This document shows positions 7,396 through 12,411 of a stretch of 12,411 nt of DNA, piece by piece. The stretch's first letter is position 1; the number at the start of each line of letters is the position of its first letter. The notes beneath the pieces were generated by a model. It saw nothing but the letters and a program-made list of their open reading frames with translations, made no database searches and was not told the DNA's origin. This DNA is from Rikenellaceae bacterium (GTDB taxonomy: Bacteria; Bacteroidota; Bacteroidia; Bacteroidales; Rikenellaceae). The position numbers were made by a program, and so were the translations under genes. The stretch is taken from the NCBI GenBank assembly GCA_020859875.1, contig JAJBVJ010000101.1, positions 1 through 12,411 on the forward strand. Reading direction: 5' to 3'.

Positions 7396-7703
7396 AATAT
7401 GCCGAATTTATTTTAAAGTTCCTTTGCGGTCAGTTTATTAATTCGCGGGTTCTACCCGCTGTGGCCTTACCCTGTAACGCCGGGGTAAATTTACAACACC
7501 CCCTCCCCGCGGTAGTCAACCCCTTCAACGGAGACCTGCCGGATGGGCGCCGGCACCGTAACCTTGCGGCGGCCCTGTCCCGGACACCTTCGCGGTGCTG
7601 GCCGGCGGGCCCGATTCGGGTATTCGGTTGTAACTTACAAAAATAAGAATTTAGAGGACACCGTCCCAAAAAACAGGGAAAATTTATTAGGTTTGTATTG
7701 CTT
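7396..7703. other. divergent purH-gpsA intergenic region
   Basis: This 308-bp stretch separates the two divergent transcription units and must hold both promoters. Both ends are AT-rich; the centre (about 7441-7620) is GC-rich. Perfect inverted repeats are GCGGGT/ACCCGC (7445-7459), TTACCC/GGGTAA (7467-7488), TGCCGG/CCGGCA (7537-7555) and CCCGA/TCGGG (7610-7620). The first two would lie side by side in a purH leader RNA, about 50 and 70 nt before its start. No T-run terminator, tRNA or known riboswitch is recognisable. An open frame on the minus strand here (7430-7669) has no family motifs and looks like chance. Confidence 0.6.
7688..7695 (+). promoter_or_regulatory. possible Bacteroidota -7 element upstream of gpsA
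   Basis: TAGGTTTG matches the Bacteroidota -7 consensus TAnnTTTG at all fixed positions. It ends 8 bp before the chosen gpsA ATG, so transcription from it would give an almost leaderless mRNA. There is no TTG at the expected -33 spacing, where the DNA reads as part of CCGTCCCAAA. A chance match is quite possible. Confidence 0.25.
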
Positions 7704-8720
7704 ATGGAGGAAAAATTCTATAAAATAGGAAAAAATGCAAGGTTTGCCGTCGTGGGCCACGGGAGCTGGGCCACGGCGATCATGAAAATACTACTGGAGA
7801 ACGAGCCCAGTGTGGGATGGTATGTGGGAAGGGCGGAAGTGGCCCGCGACCTCCGCTCCACGGGGCGCAACCCGCGCTATCTTACCGACGTAAAGTTCGA
7901 CAGCGGGAGGATCGACGTCGGCGAAGATATAAACGAAACCGTGGCCGGGGCGGACGTGGTGATCCTTTGCGTGCCTTCGGCCTTCATAACGGACGTGCTG
8001 GCGGGGCTTACGGTACCCCTGGCGGGGAAATTTATCGTCTCGGCCATCAAGGGGATAATCCCGGGGGACTACCTGACCGTAGCCGAGTATCTCAACCGCA
8101 ATTACGGCCTGCCGTTCGACTCGATAGGGATAGTAACGGGCCCCTGCCACTCGGAGGAGGTGGCCCTCGAAAGGCTCTCTTACCTTACCATCGTGGGCAA
8201 AGACCCCGGGAACGCCGCCGCACTGTGCAAAAGGTTCACCACGGGTTATATCCATGCCAACCCCTCGACCGATATTTACGGGGCGGAATATGCCGCGGTG
8301 CTCAAAAACATATATGCCATAGGGGCGGGAATAGCCGTAGGGCTCGGCTACGGCGACAATTTCCTCGCGGGGTTGATTTCCAACGCCGCAACGGAGATGA
8401 ACCGCTTTTTGACCGAGAGCTACCCGGCCCCGCGTGACGTCACGCGGTCGGCCTACCTGGGAGATCTGCTGGTGACCTGCTACTCGCAGTTCAGCCGCAA
8501 CCGCAATTTCGGCTCCCTGATCGGCAAGGGATACGGCATCCAGGCCGCTATGGCCGGCATGAAAATGGTAGCGGAGGGTTACTATGCGGCCAAGTGCATA
8601 ATGCAGGTCAACCGCCGGTTCAGGATACATATGCCCATCGCGGAGTGTGTTTACAGCATTCTGCACGATAATGCCGGCCCTGCCGCGGAGATGAAAAAGA
8701 TGGCCGCCTGCCTACAATAA
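7704..8720 (+). CDS. gpsA: GpsA, NAD(P)-dependent glycerol-3-phosphate dehydrogenase
   Basis: GpsA reduces dihydroxyacetone phosphate to sn-glycerol 3-phosphate in the cytoplasm, supplying the backbone of phospholipids. From the ATG at 7704 it has 338 residues, normal for the family. The N-terminal Rossmann motif is VVGHGSWATA (16-25), with His in place of the common Ala. Further motifs are SAIKGI (113-118), GPCHSEEVA (146-154), AVLKNIYAIGAGIAVGLGYG (198-217), GDLLVTC (253-259) and FSRNRNFG (263-270). Lys201 and Asp254 are the expected catalytic pair, with the same 53-residue spacing as in E. coli GpsA. A TTG two codons upstream (7698) is in frame, but ATG is preferred and no Shine-Dalgarno decides it. 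It is followed 38 bp later by pgi, and the two form a likely operon. In many Bacteroidales, lysS precedes this pair (from memory); here it does not. Confidence 0.97.
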   Translation: MEEKFYKIGKNARFAVVGHGSWATAIMKILLENEPSVGWYVGRAEVARDLRSTGRNPRYLTDVKFDSGRIDVGEDINETVAGADVVILCVPSAFITDVLAGLTVPLAGKFIVSAIKGIIPGDYLTVAEYLNRNYGLPFDSIGIVTGPCHSEEVALERLSYLTIVGKDPGNAAALCKRFTTGYIHANPSTDIYGAEYAAVLKNIYAIGAGIAVGLGYGDNFLAGLISNAATEMNRFLTESYPAPRDVTRSAYLGDLLVTCYSQFSRNRNFGSLIGKGYGIQAAMAGMKMVAEGYYAAKCIMQVNRRFRIHMPIAECVYSILHDNAGPAAEMKKMAACLQ

Positions 8721-8758
8721 GTAATGTATTATCGTTCGAACAAAAATATACCTACTCT

Positions 8759-10102
8759 ATGGAAATCATTAAAATCGACACCTCGAAAGTATCGGGAGCG
8801 GTGACCCCCGATGAGATAAATGCACTCGGGGGCGAAGCCCTCGAAGCCAACGACCTGCTCCACAGCCGTCGCGGCGCGGGCAGCGACTTTCTGGGATGGG
8901 TGAATCTCCCGGAAGAGATAACCGCGGAAAAGATCGCCGAAACGGAGCGGGTGGCCGGCCGGCTGCGCAAGCTGGCGGATGTGGTTGTGGTCATCGGCAT
9001 AGGCGGATCGTATCTCGGGGCCAAGGCCGTGCTCGAAGCGATGTCGGACAGTTTCGCCTGTCTGAAAAGAGAGCAGGGGCGGCCGGTCGTAGTCTTCGCC
9101 GGGCAGAATATAGGCGAGGATTATCTTTATGAATTGGTGGAGGCCCTGCGGGATCGCTCCTTCGCACTTATCTCCATCTCGAAATCCGGCACCACCACCG
9201 AGCCCGCCATCGCCTTTCGCATCCTGAAGGCCGAGCTCGAAAAACGCTACGGGAAAGAGCAGGCGGCCCGGCGCATTGCCGCCGTGACCGACTCTTCGCG
9301 CGGCGCACTGAAAAAACTCTCTGACGACCAGGGGTACGACACCTTCGTTATACCGGACGATGTGGGCGGGCGCTATTCCGTGCTGACCCCCGTGGGACTG
9401 CTGCCGATGGCCGCGGCGGGGCTCGATATTTCCGAATTCGTCCGCGGGGCGCAGGATATGGCCCGCGCAACCGCACAGGGGGTGCCTTTCGAAAAGAACC
9501 CGGCGGCAGTTTACGCGGCCGTACGCAACGCACTTTACAGGAAGGGCTACAAGATAGAAATTCTCGCGAGCTACGACCCGAAACTGGTCTATGTCGCCGA
9601 GTGGTGGAAACAGCTCTACGGAGAGAGCGAGGGCAAAGAGGGAAAGGGTATCTTCCCGGCCAGCGTCACCCTGACGGCCGACCTCCACTCGATGGGACAG
9701 TATATCCAGGAAGGGGAGCGCACCCTTTTCGAGACGGTGATCGGCATCGGCCGTCCGAAACACGAGGTGCGGATCGAGGAGGATCCGGACGACCTGGACG
9801 GGCTGAATTTCCTGGCGGGAAAGCGAATCTCCGAGGTCAATTCCATGGCCGAAATCGGGGTAGCCATCGCACATGTGGACGGCGGGGTGCCCAATATCCG
9901 CATCGAAGTGCCCGAATTGAACGAGTACTATATCGGAGCCCTGCTCTATTTCTTCGAGAAGGCTTGCGGGATCAGCGGCTACATGCTGGGCGTCAATCCT
10001 TTCGACCAGCCGGGAGTGGAGGCCTACAAGAAAAATATGTTCGCCCTGCTCGATAAACCGGGTTATGAGAAGGAGTCCGAGGAGATAAAAAAGAGGTTGT
10101 AG
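8759..10102 (+). CDS. pgi: Pgi, glucose-6-phosphate isomerase (short form)
   Basis: Pgi interconverts glucose 6-phosphate and fructose 6-phosphate in glycolysis and gluconeogenesis. The 447-residue protein is the compact form typical of Firmicutes and Bacteroidota, not the roughly 550-residue enterobacterial form. Two sugar isomerase (SIS) domains are visible. Motifs are VVIGIGGSYLGAKA (77-90), SISKSGTTTEPA (139-150) and GGRYSVLTPVGLLP (203-216). The active-site triad candidates are Glu289 in QLYGES, His310 in TADLHSMGQ and Lys424 in QPGVEAYKKNM. The ATG at 8759 fits the first conserved residues, and the stop is TAG at 10100. It lies 38 bp after gpsA. Downstream is a gene-free stretch of about 1 kb before secA. 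Confidence 0.98.
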   Translation: MEIIKIDTSKVSGAVTPDEINALGGEALEANDLLHSRRGAGSDFLGWVNLPEEITAEKIAETERVAGRLRKLADVVVVIGIGGSYLGAKAVLEAMSDSFACLKREQGRPVVVFAGQNIGEDYLYELVEALRDRSFALISISKSGTTTEPAIAFRILKAELEKRYGKEQAARRIAAVTDSSRGALKKLSDDQGYDTFVIPDDVGGRYSVLTPVGLLPMAAAGLDISEFVRGAQDMARATAQGVPFEKNPAAVYAAVRNALYRKGYKIEILASYDPKLVYVAEWWKQLYGESEGKEGKGIFPASVTLTADLHSMGQYIQEGERTLFETVIGIGRPKHEVRIEEDPDDLDGLNFLAGKRISEVNSMAEIGVAIAHVDGGVPNIRIEVPELNEYYIGALLYFFEKACGISGYMLGVNPFDQPGVEAYKKNMFALLDKPGYEKESEEIKKRL

Positions 10103-10105
10103 GGG

Positions 10106-10135
10106 GACGCAGAGCGGGATCGTACCGGGTGCGTC
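10106..10135 (+). terminator. weak hairpin just after pgi
   Basis: GACGCA (10106-10111) pairs with TGCGTC (10130-10135), with an inner CGG/CCG pair, beginning 3 bp after the pgi stop codon. Its position fits a transcript end, but the loop is large and no T run follows, so function is uncertain. Confidence 0.25.
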
Positions 10136-10161
10136 GGTTGGCTTTGCCGGAAGGGGGATTT

Positions 10162-10188
10162 TCAATATTGGTACCCGTAGGAGGTCCG
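10162..10188 (+). repeat. 27-bp direct repeat, copy 1
   Basis: The copy starts TCAATATTGGTACCCGTAGG and ends GAGGTCCG. It matches copy 2 at 23 of 27 positions. It is preceded by a G-run and ATTT, as copy 3 is. Confidence 0.65.
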
Positions 10189-10238
10189 GGGGACGGTCGA
10201 AGGGTTTGCGCGGAGAATCTTTGTCGGGATCTTGGCCG

Positions 10239-10265
10239 TCAATATCGTGACCCGTAGGAGGCCCG
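10239..10265 (+). repeat. 27-bp direct repeat, copy 2
   Basis: The copy starts TCAATATCGTGACCCGTAGG and ends GAGGCCCG, 77 bp from the start of copy 1. The CCCGTAGGAGG core is identical to copy 1. Confidence 0.65.
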
Positions 10266-10358
10266 ACCCGAGTCGAGGGTAATTTCCTCTCTTTTAAGAA
10301 ACCGACCGAAGCGAACGTGCGGATTGAAAATCTGGTGTCGGTCGGCCCGGCGGGGATT

Positions 10359-10385
10359 TCGATATTGTGGCCGGTAGAAGGGGTT
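10359..10385 (+). repeat. 27-bp direct repeat, copy 3 (diverged)
   Basis: The copy starts TCGATATTGTGGCCGGTAGA, 120 bp after the start of copy 2. Its first 23 bases match copy 2 at 18 positions and the end has drifted. The preceding GGGGATTT echoes the sequence before copy 1. Confidence 0.5.
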
Positions 10386-10416
10386 TAATCCTGTCCTCTT
10401 TTCCACTTTTGCTCGT

Positions 10417-10455
10417 CCAACCGACGCCACCCGACGAACGCAGTGCGAGGAGAGG
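10417..10455. repeat. left arm of the outer long-range inverted repeat
   Basis: Three perfect blocks here have reverse complements at 10845-10873: CCAACCGACG (10417-10426) with CGTCGGTTGG (10864-10873), CCGACGAACG (10431-10440) with CGTTCGTCGG (10860-10869), and GAGGAGAGG (10447-10455) with CCTCTCCTC (10845-10853). The second and third blocks can pair together in one foldback; the first is an overlapping alternative. The arm is an inverted copy of the degenerate repeat family to its right. Confidence 0.6.
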
Positions 10456-10479
10456 GAGCGACCGCTCCCTATCCCGCAC
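10443..10479. other. strong compound hairpin
   Basis: An inner stem AGGGAGCG / CGCTCCCT (10453-10460 and 10463-10470) is enclosed by GG/CC and then GTGCG / CGCAC (10443-10447 and 10475-10479). This makes a 37-nt, mostly paired, GC-rich element with small bulges. A second short stem AAAGAC / GTCTTT (10492-10506) follows. No T run is present. It could be part of a structured RNA or a mobile-repeat remnant. Confidence 0.55.
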
Positions 10480-10517
10480 CAGGAGGAGGGAAAAGACAAA
10501 GTCTTTAACTTAACCGA

Positions 10518-10542
10518 GGCCATAGAGCTTGCTCATATGGCC
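10518..10542. other. 25-nt hairpin flanked by CCGAGG
   Basis: GGCCATA-GAGC (10518-10528) pairs with GCTC-A-TATGGCC (10531-10542). The stem has eleven pairs, one bulged A and a TT apical gap. CCGAGG occurs on both sides (10514-10519 and 10541-10546) as a direct repeat overlapping the stem ends. Confidence 0.55.
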
Positions 10543-10550
10543 GAGGTGCG

Positions 10551-10568
10551 AAGGAGGAAACCGAAGGT
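10551..10568. repeat. left arm of the inner long-range inverted repeat
   Basis: AAGGAGGAAACCGAAGGT pairs with 10801-10822. ACCGAAGGT (10560-10568) is an exact complement of ACCTTCGGT (10801-10809), and the AAGGAGGAA block pairs with the following CT-rich stretch with a small bulge. The pair sits inside the outer inverted repeat. Confidence 0.5.
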
Positions 10569-10673
10569 AAAAGGACACCGCCGCGCCGGATCAGGCGTTG
10601 CTTCCGGGAGGCATTGTTGGGCTACGCCCTTCCTCGTCCTTGCAGGGCCTAGCTCAAGCTACGCTTGGCTCTG

Positions 10674-10728
10674 CTCCCGCTTCGTGCGTCGTTTGGCTCT
10701 GCTCCTGCTTCGTTCCTCGGTTCCCTCA
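10674..10728 (+). repeat. tandem pair of degenerate repeats (28-bp spacing)
   Basis: Two units start at 10674 (CTCCCGCTTCGTGCGTCG...) and 10702 (CTCCTGCTTCGTTCCTCG...). They share the frame CTCC-GCTTCGT-C-TCG followed by a T-rich end. They belong to the same family as the copies at 10851-10877 and 10922-10945. Confidence 0.55.
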
Positions 10729-10844
10729 ATACGTGATATTTCGGGTGATCTCCCTAACGCAACTTCTTTCCTGCTCTGGCTAAAAACGGCGGGTTTGTTG
10801 ACCTTCGGTCTTCCTCCTCCTTGCGGGGTCGAGCCTGCAAGCAG

Positions 10845-10877
10845 CCTCTCCTCCTGCTTCGTTCGTCGGTTGGCTTC
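10845..10877 (+). repeat. degenerate repeat copy; right arm of the outer inverted repeat
   Basis: CCTCTCCTC (10845-10853) is followed by CTTCGTTCGTCGGTTGG (10857-10873). The unit from 10851 matches the unit at 10674 at 22 of 27 positions, and the whole arm is complementary in blocks to 10417-10455. The core CGTCGGTTGG also occurs at 10132-10141 in the same orientation. Confidence 0.6.
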
Positions 10878-10921
10878 TCCTTCCTCCTCCTCTCTCGGCC
10901 TCGAGTGCAAGCCCGCGGCTC

Positions 10922-10945
10922 TCGTTCGTTCGTCGGTTCCGGCTT
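10922..10945 (+). repeat. degenerate repeat copy (last)
   Basis: TCGTTCGTTCGTCGGTTCCG and the following GCTTC share CGTTCGTCGGTT with the copy at 10851-10877. It has an extra TTCG step and a CC in place of GG after the core. Confidence 0.45.
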
Positions 10946-11098
10946 CGCCAAAGGGGAGAGTTCTTTTCAGGCCGGGCGCCGCAGGCCCACGGCCCCTCCT
11001 GCCGTCCGCGTGCGGAGGGCGGAGTCGTCCCGGCGGGGTCGCCGGGTAATATTTTTTCCTTTTATCCCTCTCCGTACCATAATAATTACTATTTTTAC

Positions 11099-11136
11099 GG
11101 GTTATTTAAATACCCCTGCCCCGATTGTGCGGCAGG
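11099..11136 (+). promoter_or_regulatory. secA leader: AT-rich palindrome and stem-loop
   Basis: GGGT-T-ATTTAAAT-ACCC (11099-11115) is a near-perfect AT-rich palindrome with one unpaired T. It is followed at once by CCTGCC / GGCAGG (11115-11120 and 11131-11136), a 6-bp stem with a 10-nt loop. The stem ends 20 nt before the secA ATG. TATTTTTA at 11090-11097 matches the Bacteroidota -7 pattern at seven of eight positions, but no -33 TTG is in place. A regulatory role is inferred from position. Confidence 0.35.
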
Positions 11137-11156
11137 CTAATTCAGGGAAATTTACG

Positions 11157-12411
11157 ATGGATTTAGTATCGAAAGCCATAAAATTGTTTTTCGGCACAAA
11201 GGCCGATAAAGACCGCAAGGAGATAGACCCCTATGTGAAACGCATCCAGGAGGTATATCCCCTTATCGAAAGCCTTACCCACGACCAGCTGCGCGAGCGT
11301 GCGCAGCAGCTCCGCCTTTCGGTCACCGAATATACCCGGGCCGACGAGCAGCGCATAGTCGAGCTCAAGGAGCAGCTCGAACTTCCCGAAACTTCGCTTG
11401 CGGATAAGGAAGAGATCTCGCACGAGGTAGACCGCCTGACCAAAAAGATCGACGAGGACATCGAGGAAAAACTGGACGAAGTGCTGCCCGAGGCCTTTGC
11501 CATAATGAAAGATACGGCCCGCCGGTTTAAGGAGAACGAGATTATCGAGGTCACTGCCACACAGTTCGACCGCGACTTGGCGGCGACAAAGGATTTTGTG
11601 ACCATCGAAGGCGACAAAGCGCTTTATAAGAACGAATGGATGGCCGGGGGGAACCTTATCCGGTGGGATATGGTGCATTACGACGTGCAGCTTTTCGGCG
11701 GGGTGGTGCTCCACAAGGGGAAGATCGCCGAGATGGCCACCGGCGAGGGCAAGACCCTCGTGGCTACGCTCCCGGTATTCCTCAATGCCCTTGCCGGCAA
11801 AGGGGTGCACATTATCACAGTGAACGACTACCTGGCACGCCGCGACTCGGAATGGATGGGCCCGATGTATATGTTCCACGGCCTGTCGGTGGACTGCATC
11901 GACCGCCACCAGCCGGGTTCCGACGCCCGCCGTAAGGCATATATGTCCGACATCACCTTCGGCACCAACAACGAATTCGGTTTCGACTACCTCAGGGACA
12001 ATATGTCGATCCAGAAGGAGGAGCTCGTACAGCGCAAACACCACTACTCGATCGTCGACGAGGTCGACTCGGTGCTTATCGACGACGCCCGTACCCCGCT
12101 TATCATCTCGGGGCCGGTTCCCAAGGGCGACGACCAGATGTTCGAGCAGTACCGCCCCCATATCGAGCAGCTGTTCAACATGCAGAAAAACCTTGTAACC
12201 CAGCTTCTTGCCGAATCGCGCAGGCTGATCGCCGAGGGTAAGAACGACGAGGGAGGCAAACTCTTGTACCGTGCACACAAAGGCTTTCCCAAATACAAAC
12301 CCCTTATCAAATTCCTCAGCGAACAGGGGGTCAAGTCGCTGATGCAAAAGACCGAGAACACCTACATGCAGGACAACAACCGCAGCATGCCCGAGATCAC
12401 CTCCGAGCTTT
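11157..12411 (+). CDS. secA: SecA, preprotein translocase ATPase (5' part, runs off the window)
   Basis: SecA is the ATP-driven motor that pushes secretory proteins through SecYEG. The frame stays open from the ATG at 11157 to the window edge, giving 418 codons. Motifs of nucleotide-binding domain 1 appear in order: LPEAFA (110-115), DVQLFGG (176-182), Walker A ATGEGKT (194-200), VNDYLARRD (222-230), TFGTNNEFGFDYLRDNM (267-283), DEAD-type Walker B VDEVDS (300-305) and RTPLIISGP (312-320). Compared with E. coli SecA there are about 46 extra residues before LPEAFA and about 45 between that block and DVQLFGG. The first insert is charged and probably helical. This fits the larger SecA of Bacteroidota (usually about 1,100 residues, from memory). 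The second nucleotide-binding domain and C terminus lie outside the window. Confidence 0.98.
   Translation, partial: MDLVSKAIKLFFGTKADKDRKEIDPYVKRIQEVYPLIESLTHDQLRERAQQLRLSVTEYTRADEQRIVELKEQLELPETSLADKEEISHEVDRLTKKIDEDIEEKLDEVLPEAFAIMKDTARRFKENEIIEVTATQFDRDLAATKDFVTIEGDKALYKNEWMAGGNLIRWDMVHYDVQLFGGVVLHKGKIAEMATGEGKTLVATLPVFLNALAGKGVHIITVNDYLARRDSEWMGPMYMFHGLSVDCIDRHQPGSDARRKAYMSDITFGTNNEFGFDYLRDNMSIQKEELVQRKHHYSIVDEVDSVLIDDARTPLIISGPVPKGDDQMFEQYRPHIEQLFNMQKNLVTQLLAESRRLIAEGKNDEGGKLLYRAHKGFPKYKPLIKFLSEQGVKSLMQKTENTYMQDNNRSMPEITSEL

Larger units (their letters stand above)
10103..11156. other. 1.05-kb repeat-rich, structured intergenic region (pgi-secA)
   Basis: No gene is supportable here. 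The left part (to about 10570) is purine-rich on the + strand and the right part (about 10610-10960) is pyrimidine-rich, including an unbroken 23-nt pyrimidine run at 10874-10896. The region holds three diverged 27-bp direct repeats, two compact hairpins (10443-10479, 10518-10542), several degenerate copies of a motif around CTTCGTTCGTCGGTTGG in both orientations, and nested inverted segments. The last roughly 110 bp become AT-rich and probably carry the secA promoter and leader. Open frames here (for example 10537-11049 on +) translate into repetitive Ser/Arg/Leu strings that follow the DNA repeats and match no known fold. Confidence 0.7.

Noticed and set aside
7430..7669. 79-codon frame in the purH-gpsA intergenic region (minus)
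   Set aside because: It is low-complexity Arg/Gly-rich, runs through several inverted repeats and would overlap the expected gpsA promoter area. There is no support for a gene.
8729..10165. 478-codon open frame on the minus strand opposite pgi
   Set aside because: It is antisense to pgi, whose catalytic motifs are intact. No motif is seen in the antisense product.
10162..10385. CRISPR array
   Set aside because: There are only three diverged copies with gaps of about 50 and 93 bp, no uniform spacers and no cas genes nearby.
10659..10951. overlapping Arg/Glu-rich frames on the minus strand
   Set aside because: They are complements of the pyrimidine-rich repeats. Low complexity and mutual overlap argue against coding.
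10537..11049. 170-codon open frame on + in the pgi-secA gap
   Set aside because: Its translation follows the DNA repeats (FVRRLA-type strings recur), its start lies inside a hairpin and it has no fold or motif. It is likely an artefact of repeat composition. Conservation of the frame with synonymous bias in relatives would reopen it.
11163..12347. 394-codon open frame on the minus strand opposite secA
   Set aside because: The plus-strand SecA frame is continuous and carries Walker A, Walker B and other SecA motifs.

Overview
The window looks like a chromosomal core region of a moderately GC-rich member of the Bacteroidota, order Bacteroidales, probably Alistipes-like (Rikenellaceae). The phylum call rests on three points: the gene order purH-mreB-mreC-mreD-mrdA-rodA; a SecA with two extra segments before its Walker A motif, relative to E. 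coli; and the lack of clear Shine-Dalgarno sequences at the starts. The genus is an inference from protein flavour and base composition and would need a database comparison.

Layout. A minus-strand block fills positions 119-7395. In transcription order it holds purH (last two steps of IMP synthesis), then mreB, mreC, mreD, mrdA (PBP2) and rodA. The last five encode the elongasome: the MreB filament, its MreC/MreD membrane partners, the PBP2 transpeptidase and the RodA glycosyltransferase. Junctions are tight (57, 64, 12 and 3 bp, then a 23-bp overlap), so this is probably one operon. Two features stand out in it: a perfect 33-bp palindrome between mreB and mreC, and a run of ten G residues inside mreD.

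A divergent intergenic region (7396-7703) separates purH from a plus-strand pair, gpsA and pgi (38 bp apart). These link glycolysis to phospholipid precursor supply. A 1,054-bp gene-free stretch follows (10103-11156). It holds three diverged copies of a 27-bp repeat, two compact hairpins, a family of degenerate repeats in both orientations, and long-range inverted segments that nest inside one another. The window ends in the first 418 codons of secA, which continues past the right edge.

The protein-coding part is ordinary core biology and I see no undescribed protein system. The best candidate for something unexplained is the repeat-rich, structured pgi-secA intergenic region. Next are the mreB-mreC palindrome and the G10 tract in mreD.
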